64,000 bases of DNA from G963665975 sp963665975 (lineage in GTDB: Bacteria > Bacteroidota > Rhodothermia > Rhodothermales > Bin80): contig OY762508.1 in NCBI GenBank assembly GCA_963665975.1, positions 372,001 through 436,000 on the forward strand, written 5' to 3'. The translations under genes and the position numbers were made by a program. Each line of letters begins with the position of its first letter. Position 1 is the stretch's first letter. Of the stretch, positions 44,620 to 53,255 are shown piece by piece. A model generated the notes under the pieces. It ran no database searches. It was not told the DNA's origin and was given only the letters and a program-made list of their open reading frames with translations.

Positions 44620-44920
44620 ATGCACAAAATCAGACGCACCGCGGAAGAGATGTTTCCGCTCGTAGAGCACTATCTACAAGGCCGCCAGAGCCTACAAGCG
44701 TTTTGCGCCGAGCACGCCATCTCTGCGAATCAACTCTACTACTGGCGACGCAAGTATCACCAGAAGCCACAGGGCGAGCGAGGCCTTCATAGAGGTTGGG
44801 CTGCCTGCTGCAGGCGAACGCGCGGTGATGGAGATTGTCTACCCTGGTGGCGTGCGTGTGCGTCTGTTCGCTCCCGTATCTTTTGCATGGCTTACTGCTC
44901 TGCTGCGGAAGGAGGGGACG
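44620..44920 (+). pseudogene. IS66 tnpA remnant with frameshift
   Basis: ATG 44620 opens MHKIRRTAEEMFPLVEHYLQ and AISANQLYYWRRKYHQK, the helix-turn-helix part of IS66 TnpA. After about 44775 the homology continues in another frame: AFIEVGLPAAGERAVMEIVY, then PGGVRVRLFAPVSFAWLTAL to about 44915, so one frameshift separates the halves. The function is lost. Confidence 0.75.
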
Positions 44921-44925
44921 CCGGC

Positions 44926-45342
44926 ATTATTGCGTTCGGTTCTTCGTACCGCTACTATGTGCATCGTGCGCCCACCGACATGCGCAAGAGCTTTGACGGG
45001 CTCAGTGGTCTGGTGCGTTCGGAACTGCATCGAATATGGGGAGATGTGTTTGTATTCTTCAACCGGAAGCGGAATTTGGTAAACAATCTGGACGAGAATA
45101 GCATCCGTCCCCTCGCTCTCGGTCGTAAGAACTACTTGTTTGCAGGATCTCATGCGGCAGCGCAGCGGGCGGCAGTGATCTACTAGCTTCTGGGTACATG
45201 CAAACAGCTTGGCGTAAATCCCCAGGTCTGGCTTACCGACGCGCTGCGTCGTATTCCAACGCATCCCATGAAGCAGGTCAGCGCCCTGTTGCCGCATCAT
45301 TGGAAGGCGCTGTGCGAAGACGCTTCTGCAAAGGCCGCTTAG
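44926..45342 (+). pseudogene. IS66 tnpB remnant fused to tnpC 3' end
   Basis: IIAFGSSYRYYVHRAPTDMR to GDVFVFFNRKRN (45075) is the N-terminal two-thirds of TnpB. It then switches in frame, at about 45079, to the last part of the TnpC transposase: NSIRPLALGRKNYLFAGSHA. A TAG at 45184 interrupts the homology, which continues in the same frame (LGVNPQVWLTDALRRIPTHP) to the TAG at 45340-45342. An internal deletion of roughly 1.5 kb explains the junction (size estimated from typical IS66). Confidence 0.75.
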
Positions 45343-45479
45343 CACACAACAAGATCCAGGCGCGACACAGACCACTCTGCTCACAGGCAGCTTCCGTCCG
45401 ATGCATCCTTACGGTAAGACCGGAAGCTCTACCCTGCGTAAATCCCATGCAAGATGTAGTTTACCGGACGGATACTTAC

Positions 45480-45776
45480 ATGTGAGTACCCACTACCCTG
45501 CCTAGTGTGGAAAAACACTACGCATGTACGATTTCAAGTTCATTTCCACCGAGGTTAGGAAAGTGCGGAAGTCAAAAAGAAAGCGATGTAACGACCCATT
45601 CGCAGAAAAGCCATCACCACAGCTATCTCAGGATTGACACGGCGACGAGTTCACCAGTTCAGGTGCATCATACTATCGTTGACACGACAAGCCATAGAAA
45701 ACCTGCTGGCTAGGTATCACTTGGCCCACTCCTTGCTGTTACCGAACGAGCCGGTTGTCACAGGCCTTGAGCATCG
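45480..45776. other. Intergenic region between IS66 remnant and MpaB gene
   Basis: About 300 bases, AT-richer than the neighbourhood; no gene, RNA or repeat recognised. Confidence 0.4.
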
Positions 45777-46931
45777 CTACCATGTGCTTGACTTTGATGT
45801 ATAAACGTGGTCGGGCATCTTGTAACTCACTCCGTCCTTGTCGTACACCGAAATTTGGAGTAATTGAGAAAAATTTTCTGCTCTGATCTGCTGTTCAGGC
45901 TTCAAGAATCTCTGAAAGCGTTGTTGCATCCGGTATGAAAACAGTGTTCCTAGGGTTCGGGCCTTAGGAAACTGGAATTGGTCAGCGAGCTTGTTTCCTA
46001 TGAGTGCTCGTGAAAGGCGGTAGGCCAAGCGTATTAATTTTTCCTTTTCATTGGGATCTTCTACATCCGCCACGGTCGGAATAGCATTGATCAACATATT
46101 CGCCACGGTGACTGAATCGGGGTCCGGCGGCGGCTCGCACATATAGCTAAGATTGTACATAAATGCCGCTTCTGCATCGGTGGTATAGAGGATGGTTTCA
46201 GGTATCCCCATAAGATAACCGGTGTAGCGCCATACAGCCAGGACACTATCTTTTTCCTTCTTGTTTAGACTCGCACCCACCAATGACGAGTATTCCAACA
46301 AACGCATGGAAAAGACAGAGATGGCAAAGCCCAGATGCGCCGCGCTTACCGGCGTGCCCCAAGCTTCGTGATTCCAATCGTCAGAATTGTTTAAAAGGCG
46401 CCTTATCCGTGAATGAATGAAGCGAATGCGCATGGATAGCTTCCATCCATCGCCATCTCTGTATAACCCACCGGGGAAAAATATGTCCATCATGTGGCGA
46501 TTATTCTGCTGGAGACGTCTTTTGGTTGAAGCCACGCGCCCGGTAATGTGGAAAGACTTGGCAATAAGGGTCGAAAAACCTTCCGCCAGTACCCCCGTCA
46601 CGAACGCAACGAGCATGAGACTTACGTTCTTGTGAAAGGCCCGAATCCCTGGGCGAAAGGCTTCGTAGTCGAGCCAAGCGGGAGGAGTGTTAACAGTATC
46701 GAAGAAATCGCGCAACACCTGTGGTGCTGTATTTAAGACGTTATCTTCCTGCTCTATACCAGCCCTGATGAATTGGTGAAGGGTATGTCCAGGCATCGAG
46801 GAGAGCTCCTCCATAACCGGATCCAGCAAAGGATCACCGATCATCGTATGCCTTATATAGTTGTCGGCGGCTACTTGGTCGAAGGCTCGGGCCTTCGCAT
46901 AACCCTCAGTGTATGCCGTTGGTGTATACAT
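45777..46931 (-). CDS. MpaB/DUF2236-family oxygenase (latex-clearing protein-like)
   Basis: 384 aa from ATG 46931 (GTG 46934 also possible). The family core is visible: FFDTVNTPPAWLDYEAFRPG, FSTLIAKSFHITGRVASTKR, RLQQNNRHMMDIFFPGGLYR and IRFIHSRIRRLL, then WGTPVSAAHLGFAISVFSMR. Members are heme b-dependent oxygenases or peroxygenases, best known as rubber oxygenase Lcp; a conserved His in the helical bundle ligates heme. No signal peptide is visible. It sits alone next to the IS66 remnant, with AT-richer flanks that suggest acquisition. The substrate in this organism is unknown; a role in polyisoprenoid degradation is only inference. Confidence 0.75.
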   Translation of the reverse strand: MYTPTAYTEGYAKARAFDQVAADNYIRHTMIGDPLLDPVMEELSSMPGHTLHQFIRAGIEQEDNVLNTAPQVLRDFFDTVNTPPAWLDYEAFRPGIRAFHKNVSLMLVAFVTGVLAEGFSTLIAKSFHITGRVASTKRRLQQNNRHMMDIFFPGGLYRDGDGWKLSMRIRFIHSRIRRLLNNSDDWNHEAWGTPVSAAHLGFAISVFSMRLLEYSSLVGASLNKKEKDSVLAVWRYTGYLMGIPETILYTTDAEAAFMYNLSYMCEPPPDPDSVTVANMLINAIPTVADVEDPNEKEKLIRLAYRLSRALIGNKLADQFQFPKARTLGTLFSYRMQQRFQRFLKPEQQIRAENFSQLLQISVYDKDGVSYKMPDHVYTSKSSTW

Positions 46932-47172
46932 CACAGTTTCGGTCTCAAAGGAAAGTTGAGTTATTATAGATAATTCCGCGTAACAAAGGGAAATTTTATT
47001 TGCTCAAATTGAACCTCGTGCCTATCCAGTGTGGACTAATCGATTGTGACCAATCCACGATAATCTTCGAAATAGGACAGATTGCATCGTATTTTCCGCT
47101 TCCGAAGCAGATCTTGCTCAAGAAGAATCGCTGTTTGCACATCGCGATGTGCGCCCAGGCTATCCGACATCA

Positions 47173-48078
47173 ATGGACACCCCTAGTGCCTTAGAGACAC
47201 CCTCCGGAAAGAATACAGGAGACGAAAATTTTCCGGTTGGCTCGCTGTTGCTGTCTCCTGCGCTGAGGCCTCACATTGCCAGATTCTATGCCTTCGCGCG
47301 TGCAATCGACGATATTGCAGATAATCCGGACTTGGAGCCAGTCGACAAGATTGCCCGTCTGAATGGTTTCGCGGAGGCCGTATGCGGGCGCACAGCGGAT
47401 AACCCGGGCTATAGCAAGGCCTACTCCCTGCACGAAAGCCTTAAGGCTACCGGCGTTACCCCGCAGCACTGTGTGGACCTGACACTAGCCTTTAAGCAAG
47501 ATGCAGTAAAGCTTCGCTATGAGGATTGGAACGACTTGATGGGCTACTGCATCTTGTCGGCCGCACCGGTCGGCCGCTATCTCGTCGACCTGCATGGCGA
47601 GTCGAAGGCCGCCTATCCGGCTTCCGATGCCTTGTGCAACGCGCTGCAGGTATTAAACCATCTGCAGGACTGCGGAGACGATTACATGGCTCTGGACCGT
47701 GTGTACCTGCCGCAGGCATGGATGCGGGACGAAAACGCTGTCGTGGACGCGCTTTCCGAACCGCTACTCACGCCGCCTCTACGACGCGTGCTGGACCGGT
47801 GCCTGGATGCGACGGATGCGCTCATCCGCGAGGCAACCTTACTGCCATCCTGGATTCGCGGGACCCGATTTGCTATGGAGGCCGCGGCTATTGTCGCCAT
47901 CGCACAGAAGCTCAGTACGGAATTGCGGCGACGGGACCCCCTGGCGGAGCGCGTGGTCCTTTCCAGGGCTCAATATGCAACCTGCTGTGCCCGCGGCGCT
48001 TTGGGTGCCGTTTTCCGCCGGACACCGGTTAATCAGGTCGCACGATTCCCTGCACAAGATCCGTCTGGGGATGCCTGA
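47173..48078 (+). CDS. hpnC: Squalene/hydroxysqualene synthase HpnC
   Basis: 301 aa from ATG 47173. The trans-isoprenyl diphosphate synthase fold has ENFPVGSLLLSPALRPHIAR, then FYAFARAIDDIADNPD with the first Asp motif, and LNHLQDCGDDYMALDRVYLP with the second. ENFPVGS is characteristic of HpnC. In the HpnCDE route HpnD makes presqualene diphosphate, HpnC converts it to hydroxysqualene and HpnE reduces this to squalene. The upstream frame to 47149 is not needed. It is followed after 202 bases by hpnE; hpnD is not in the window. Confidence 0.88.
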   Translation: MDTPSALETPSGKNTGDENFPVGSLLLSPALRPHIARFYAFARAIDDIADNPDLEPVDKIARLNGFAEAVCGRTADNPGYSKAYSLHESLKATGVTPQHCVDLTLAFKQDAVKLRYEDWNDLMGYCILSAAPVGRYLVDLHGESKAAYPASDALCNALQVLNHLQDCGDDYMALDRVYLPQAWMRDENAVVDALSEPLLTPPLRRVLDRCLDATDALIREATLLPSWIRGTRFAMEAAAIVAIAQKLSTELRRRDPLAERVVLSRAQYATCCARGALGAVFRRTPVNQVARFPAQDPSGDA

Positions 48079-48280
48079 ACACGGCCGATCCCCGAATCGT
48101 TGTACCACCCCTACAGATGGGCTACCTTCCTTTCCTGCCGTATGTGCGTTGCGCCCGGCAGACACACTGACCGACCGTTAGCACTGATATGGGAGCTTAT
48201 TTCCTGCGTGGCGCCGCAGATCTTGCACGCTGCACGGAGGGATCGCCTATCCAATATTAGGTGTCTTGTTGCACCTTGTG

Positions 48281-49537
48281 ATGCCTGAAATACATGTCAT
48301 TGGCGCCGGTATGGCGGGCCTCGCCGCCGCAGTCTCTCTGGTACAGAAGGGACTGCGGGTCATCCTGTACGAAGCCGCCGGCCAGGCTGGCGGTCGCTGC
48401 AGATCGTTTGTCGACAAGAAGCTTCAATGTGTAATCGACAACGGTAACCACTTGCTCTTGACCGGCAACAAGAGCGCGATGCGCTATATCTCGGAAATCG
48501 GAGCAGGAGACCGCTTGATCGGGCCGCAGAAGGCCTTGTTCCCATTCGTTGATATCCGGACAGGCCAACGTTGGTGCGTGCGACCAAATGCCGGAATCTT
48601 GCCGTGGTGGATCCTGAGCGCGAAGCGCCGAGTCCCTGATACACGTGCACGGGACTACCTTTCCGCACTGCGGTTTGTTACGGCGCCGAAAGATCGCACC
48701 GTTTACGCGTGTGCGGGCAACACCAGTGCGCTTTATGATCGGTTTTGGGAGCCGCTGGCAGTGTCCGTGCTCAACACACCGGCCGAAAGAGCGGCCGCGT
48801 GCCTGTTGGGACCCGTACTGCTCGAGACCTTCGCCCGAGGCGATGCGGCATGCCGGCCGAGAATCGCCCGACTGGGCCTGTCCCACACGCTTGTGGATCC
48901 GGCCCTGGAATGTTTGCACAGGCACGGCGCCACCGTGTGGATGCGGCGCATGCTACGCAGGCTTGGCTGCACGGGCCAGCGAGTTACCGAACTGGACTTT
49001 GGCACAACCAACGTGGCTTTGGGTCAGGAGGACAGGGTCATTCTTGCACTACCGGCCCCCGCTACTGCCCGCCTCCTCCCCCCACTTCCGGTCCCGGAAG
49101 CCACACATCCTATCGTCAATGTGCATTTTCGGGTAGGCCAGCCGCCGGACACTTCGTATGATAGTCCGCTAGTCGGCATCGTAGGCGGCACAGCGCACTG
49201 GGTGTTCATACGCGGCGATGTGATCTCGGTGACGGTCAGCGCCGCAGACGCGCTGGCGGAAGAATCCAGCGACACCATTGCGCACCATACCTGGCATGAT
49301 GTGGCAATAGCACTGGGTCTGCCACGCGCCACCATTCCGCCTAATAGGGTCATCAAAGAAAAGCACGCCACGTTTGCTCAAACGCCAGACGCCATAGCAC
49401 GGCGGCCTGCGACCCGGACAGACATTGCCAACCTGTATCTGGCTGGTGACTGGACGGATACCGGACTGCCCGCCACCATCGAAGGCGCAATCCGTTCGGG
49501 GCACAAGGCGGCGCGTGCGGTTTTGCAGGACGGCTGA
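48281..49537 (+). CDS. hpnE: Hydroxysqualene dehydroxylase HpnE
   Basis: 418 aa from ATG 48281 (MPEIHVIGAGMAGLAAAVSL). FAD-binding amine-oxidase/phytoene-desaturase fold: N-terminal GAGMAGLAA dinucleotide motif, EAAGQAGGRCRSF and the C-terminal FAD contact LAGDWTDTGLPATIEGAIRS. It reduces hydroxysqualene to squalene, a precursor of hopanoids or sterols. It could in principle be a carotenoid desaturase, but pairing with hpnC favours HpnE. It converges on the PLP gene one base away. Confidence 0.88.
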   Translation: MPEIHVIGAGMAGLAAAVSLVQKGLRVILYEAAGQAGGRCRSFVDKKLQCVIDNGNHLLLTGNKSAMRYISEIGAGDRLIGPQKALFPFVDIRTGQRWCVRPNAGILPWWILSAKRRVPDTRARDYLSALRFVTAPKDRTVYACAGNTSALYDRFWEPLAVSVLNTPAERAAACLLGPVLLETFARGDAACRPRIARLGLSHTLVDPALECLHRHGATVWMRRMLRRLGCTGQRVTELDFGTTNVALGQEDRVILALPAPATARLLPPLPVPEATHPIVNVHFRVGQPPDTSYDSPLVGIVGGTAHWVFIRGDVISVTVSAADALAEESSDTIAHHTWHDVAIALGLPRATIPPNRVIKEKHATFAQTPDAIARRPATRTDIANLYLAGDWTDTGLPATIEGAIRSGHKAARAVLQDG

Positions 49538-49538
49538 T

Positions 49539-50729
49539 CTAGGCCAGCGCTTCGGCCAGATCAGCACACAGATCGTCCGGATCTTCCAGACCGACAGAAA
49601 TCCGAAAGATCCCCTCCCCGGCAACGTCGCGATATGCCTCCAGGTCTGCACCCTGCAGGTGGAATGTTGACTCCATGATGGACTGGGTGTCAATGTAGAA
49701 AATGAGGCTGCGCACGTCACCCAGCGACACCGCGTAGGCGAACAGTTTCAGACGCTGTTGAAGTTGGCGCGCCATCGCGGGGCCGTCCGGCACCTGAAAC
49801 GTCACCATCCCCGACGGCATTGCCATCTGACGCTCGGCAAGCGCGTACTGGGGATGTGACGGATGTCCCGGAAAGATCATCTTCGTGACATGAGGATGGT
49901 CCGCCAGTAAAGCGGCAATCTTGGAGGCACTCTCGCTGTGGGCCTGCATGCGCAGGGGCAGTGTCGCCATGCCGCGCAAGATGAGCCAGGCATTAAAGGG
50001 GCTCAGCACGCCCCCGGCGTGTACACCTACCGTCTGTCGAATAACCTCTATCGTTTCCGCCTTACCCGCCAGTACACCTCCGAGGGCATCCCCGTGGCCG
50101 CCGAGATATTTCGTCAGTGAATGCAACACGAAGTCTGCGCCGAGCATGAGCGGCTTCGTGGCGCATGGCGTGGCAAACGTCGAATCCACGCTCACGACCG
50201 CCCCGCAGGCATGGGCAAGACGCGCAATGGCCTTGATATCAGACAGACGCAAGATGGGATTGCACGGCGTCTCGATGTGTACAAGTTTCGTTGATGGGCG
50301 CAGGGCATTCGCGACCGCCTCCAGGTCCGAGGTGTCCACATGCGTGACGGCAACGCCCATGCGAGGCAGAATATCGTATGTATACTCGACGACGCCGGCA
50401 TAAGCGACGTTGCTCATGACCAGATGATCTCCCGCGCCGAGCAGATGTGTAAAAAGACCCGTGATGGCGGCGACCCCGCTGCTAAAGCATAGCGCACCCT
50501 CGGCATCCTCCAGCGCCGCAAGGCGCGCCTCCAGCCGGCATACGGTAGGATTACGCCAGCGTGAATAAATGAACGGCGGCGCAACATCCAGATCCTCGGC
50601 GGAGAATCCTGTATCGGCATCCACCAAGTACGAATTGGCCATGTCTAACGGAGGCGCCACCGGATCTACACGAGAATCCAAAGCATCGCCCGCATGTATG
50701 GCGCGTGTGCGCATCTGTAGAGTATCCAT
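49539..50729 (-). CDS. Trans-sulfuration PLP enzyme (cystathionine synthase/lyase-like)
   Basis: 396 aa, typical length. The Cys/Met-metabolism PLP fold shows FIYSRWRNPTVCRLEARLAA, SSGVAAITGLF, HIETPCNPILRLSDI and VSVDSTFATPCATKPLMLGA; the Schiff-base lysine is in LHSLTKYLGGHGDALGG. It may be a cystathionine gamma-synthase, gamma-lyase, or an O-acetylhomoserine sulfhydrylase; these cannot be separated by eye. It is the most distal gene of a long minus-strand run, 11 bases after apbE. Confidence 0.88.
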   Translation of the reverse strand: MDTLQMRTRAIHAGDALDSRVDPVAPPLDMANSYLVDADTGFSAEDLDVAPPFIYSRWRNPTVCRLEARLAALEDAEGALCFSSGVAAITGLFTHLLGAGDHLVMSNVAYAGVVEYTYDILPRMGVAVTHVDTSDLEAVANALRPSTKLVHIETPCNPILRLSDIKAIARLAHACGAVVSVDSTFATPCATKPLMLGADFVLHSLTKYLGGHGDALGGVLAGKAETIEVIRQTVGVHAGGVLSPFNAWLILRGMATLPLRMQAHSESASKIAALLADHPHVTKMIFPGHPSHPQYALAERQMAMPSGMVTFQVPDGPAMARQLQQRLKLFAYAVSLGDVRSLIFYIDTQSIMESTFHLQGADLEAYRDVAGEGIFRISVGLEDPDDLCADLAEALA

Positions 50730-50740
50730 GATGTCATGAG

Positions 50741-51790
50741 TTATTGAGATTGGGGCGTGCCCCGGATACCCACCCTCGCAGAGAGCGTGGCAAAGCGGGA
50801 CGACTCGTCAAGGCGAAGCGCGGCGCCCCGCCTGGATAACACCCGGACGGCCGTGCCTGGACGGCCATCGACAAATTGCACGGCATCGTCCGGATCCATC
50901 ACCGACAGCGCAGACGCCAGCGCATCAGCTGCCATGCCTGTGGGCGCCACCACCGTTACCAAGCGATCTGCTGGCACACTCTGGCCAGTTCTGGGGTCCA
51001 GGATATGAGAATGACGCACGCCATCGTATTCAATGTATCGAAAGATGGCGCCGGACGTGGCAACGGCACACCGCGCAAACATCCGCGTTTCTCTTACAGG
51101 CTCGTCCTGTGCCCCCCGTGTGGTTACCTGAACGGGCCACCCTGACCGGGCTGGCGGGGATTCCCCGAGTACAATGTCGCCACCAGCATCCACGAGTGCA
51201 CGCGCAATGCCATGCGCTTGAAGTACACGTAGCGCCTCGTCCGCCGCATACCCTTTGGCAATGCCACCGAGATCCAGGCGCATGCCCTCCCGCAAGAGAC
51301 GGACACCGCGGCGCAGACTGTCCAGGCGCACGTACTGGTAGCCGACATTCTCCCTTGCAGCCTGCAACGCATCGGCTGGGGGAAGCTCTCCGCGCCGCCA
51401 TGCCCAACGCCAAAGCCGCGTCAGCGGGCCTACGGTGACGTCAAACGCACCAGCGGTCTCGGTGGACACCCGTTGCGAATACTGCAAGACTGCATACAAC
51501 TCCGGACTCACCGTAACACTTTGCCCAGAGCCGGCTGACGCAGACAGCCGGCTCAACTCGCTCTCTGACAGGTAATCGCTAAAACGACCGTTCAGACTGT
51601 CAACGCGGGCGAATGCCTCCATGGCGGCCTGACTGGCATGCGTACTGTCAGCGGCGTACAGCACGATAGTGAACTCCGTGCCCATGAAGGGCTGGCTGTA
51701 GGCGTACCGCTGCAGCGACTGAGAATACGCATGCGGAACGCATGCTGCAACACTCGCTGCGACCAGTAAGGCACCCGCCCTGGTGCCCAT
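50741..51790 (-). CDS. apbE: FAD:protein FMN transferase ApbE
   Basis: 349 aa with a signal peptide (MGTRAGALLVAASVAACVP). The family blocks are MGTEFTIVLYA, RFSDYLSESELSRL, GAFDVTVGPLTRLW, DLGGIAKGYAADEAL (flavin and metal site), ALVDAGGDIVLGE and HSHILDPRTGQSV. It attaches FMN covalently to Thr of partner flavoproteins in the periplasm. The start overlaps the stop of the upstream Gfo gene (TGATG). The partner is not in the window, so its task within this sugar operon is open. Confidence 0.9.
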   Translation of the reverse strand: MGTRAGALLVAASVAACVPHAYSQSLQRYAYSQPFMGTEFTIVLYAADSTHASQAAMEAFARVDSLNGRFSDYLSESELSRLSASAGSGQSVTVSPELYAVLQYSQRVSTETAGAFDVTVGPLTRLWRWAWRRGELPPADALQAARENVGYQYVRLDSLRRGVRLLREGMRLDLGGIAKGYAADEALRVLQAHGIARALVDAGGDIVLGESPPARSGWPVQVTTRGAQDEPVRETRMFARCAVATSGAIFRYIEYDGVRHSHILDPRTGQSVPADRLVTVVAPTGMAADALASALSVMDPDDAVQFVDGRPGTAVRVLSRRGAALRLDESSRFATLSARVGIRGTPQSQ

Positions 51791-53160
51791 CAAATTGCTG
51801 TCGTGTGACCCGGCATCGGCACCGGGTAGTTGCCATCCTTATCCGGCATGATCGGAGGATCGGCATCCCAGGCGAATGTTTCCGGCATGAGGTTCAACTC
51901 GGAAGCCATCGCGTTCTCCCAGGTGATTTCCTGGCCGGAATAAGTGGCCATGCGTCCCATGATCGCACTCATCGTGGCCACCGCGCCGTTTTCGGTGTCT
52001 GCAAACTTATACTCGCCCGCCGCGATAGCGGCGAAAAGCTCATCGTGCTCGACTTGATACGGGTTGGGGTCGTCCTTGTCGCGGTGTTTGTAAATAGTCT
52101 CGCCTGAGGCCGAGTACAGCTCTCCAGGCTTGGGTGCGGTCCCGGTGGTGCCGTGGAACCCCTCCGTGACACGATTCAGACAATCGGGCATGTGGCGGCA
52201 CTGGCTCAGCACACGACTGCCGTCGGCATACTCGAACTCCACAAAGTGGTGGTCGAAGATTTCTCCGTAATCCTTGCCGGTCCGCACCAGGCGTCCACCC
52301 TGCCCCTGCGCCCGAACGGGATGACCCTGTTTGACCCAGTTGGCCACGTCGATATTGTGGATGTGTTGCTCCACGATGTGGTCGCCGCAAAGCCAGTTAA
52401 AGTAGTACCAATTCCGCATCTGGTACTCCATTTCCGTTAACTTACGCCCTGCCTTCTCCTCAAATTGTGCGCGGTCGCGAAGCCAGACGCCCCCACTGTT
52501 CCAATAGACGCGGCCGAGAATTATATCTCCGATTGCGCCCTCGTGAATTCGGCGCACCCATTCGCGGTACACGGTCTGGTAGTGCCGTTGCAACCCCACG
52601 ACCACATTGAGCTGCTTCTCTTTAGCCTTCTTGGCGGTTGCAAGAATCTGGCGAATGCCGGGCGCATCAGTCGCCAGTGGCTTCTCCATGAACACCTGCT
52701 TTCCAGCCTCCACGGCTGCATCAAAGTGAATGGGCCGGAATCCCGGAGGCGTCGTCAGGATGACCACGTCCACTAGAGGCAGCACCTCCTTGTAGCCTTC
52801 AAATCCGGCAAACCAGCGCTCTTTCGGCACATCAATACGTGCCAACACATCCTCCGAGGATTCATTCTCGGGGTTCGTGAGATTGGTGTAACTCTCCTCA
52901 ATTCGGTCTTCAAACGCATCTGCCATGGCTACCAGGCGCACCATGGGCGACGCATTCAGCGCCTGGAGTGCGGCCCCCGTACCACGGCCTCCGCATCCGA
53001 TCAGGCCCACGCGAATGGTTTCGTCAATACCATAGTAGGCACTTGACGTGAGAGGAAACTGACTCGCGACAAGCGAGCCTACGACGGCAGCCGTCGTCCC
53101 TTTGACGAAGTCCCGGCGGGTTACTGCACCGGCATGGGTAGATCGATCAAGCATGTCCAT
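51790..53160 (-). CDS. Tat-exported Gfo/Idh/MocA oxidoreductase
   Basis: 456 aa from ATG 53160 (MDMLDRSTHAGAVTRRDFVK). A twin-arginine signal (TRRDFVKGTTAAVVGSLVA) precedes VGLIGCGGRGTGAALQALN and VFMEKPLATDAPGIRQI (EKP motif). GDHIVEQHIHNIDVANWVKQ has the conserved His pair. It is a paralogue of the 41922 protein, with the same GCGGRGTGA signature. The upstream frame to 53364 contains no homology. It is coupled to apbE by overlapping stop and start. Confidence 0.87.
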   Translation of the reverse strand: MDMLDRSTHAGAVTRRDFVKGTTAAVVGSLVASQFPLTSSAYYGIDETIRVGLIGCGGRGTGAALQALNASPMVRLVAMADAFEDRIEESYTNLTNPENESSEDVLARIDVPKERWFAGFEGYKEVLPLVDVVILTTPPGFRPIHFDAAVEAGKQVFMEKPLATDAPGIRQILATAKKAKEKQLNVVVGLQRHYQTVYREWVRRIHEGAIGDIILGRVYWNSGGVWLRDRAQFEEKAGRKLTEMEYQMRNWYYFNWLCGDHIVEQHIHNIDVANWVKQGHPVRAQGQGGRLVRTGKDYGEIFDHHFVEFEYADGSRVLSQCRHMPDCLNRVTEGFHGTTGTAPKPGELYSASGETIYKHRDKDDPNPYQVEHDELFAAIAAGEYKFADTENGAVATMSAIMGRMATYSGQEITWENAMASELNLMPETFAWDADPPIMPDKDGNYPVPMPGHTTAI

Positions 53161-53255
53161 GGATGGTTCTCCTTGGGTTAGCGTTGCGTAGCAGGCGACA
53201 GGCGCGGCTGCCGGTTGCATTTGGCAATATACTACTGCAGACGAGAATCTTGCAT

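Larger units (their letters stand above)
44533..45479 (+). mobile_element. Decayed IS66-family insertion sequence, about 0.95 kb
   Basis: Bounded by imperfect terminal inverted repeats. The left end (44533-44559) begins GTAAGCATCC and ends ACATCTTGC. The right end (45449-45479) reads on the minus strand GTAAGTATCC...ACATCTTGC. They match in 24 of 27 aligned bases with one 4-base gap. Inside are remnants of tnpA, tnpB and the end of tnpC in that order, but most of tnpC is missing; a complete element is about 2.5 kb. The 8-bp flanks (ACCACAGC and ATGTGAGT) differ, so no target duplication is recognisable. Confidence 0.8.

Noticed and set aside
45079..45342. In-frame fused transposase as a functional novel protein
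   Set aside because: The join of TnpB and TnpC halves is an internal deletion, and an in-frame TAG interrupts the TnpC portion.
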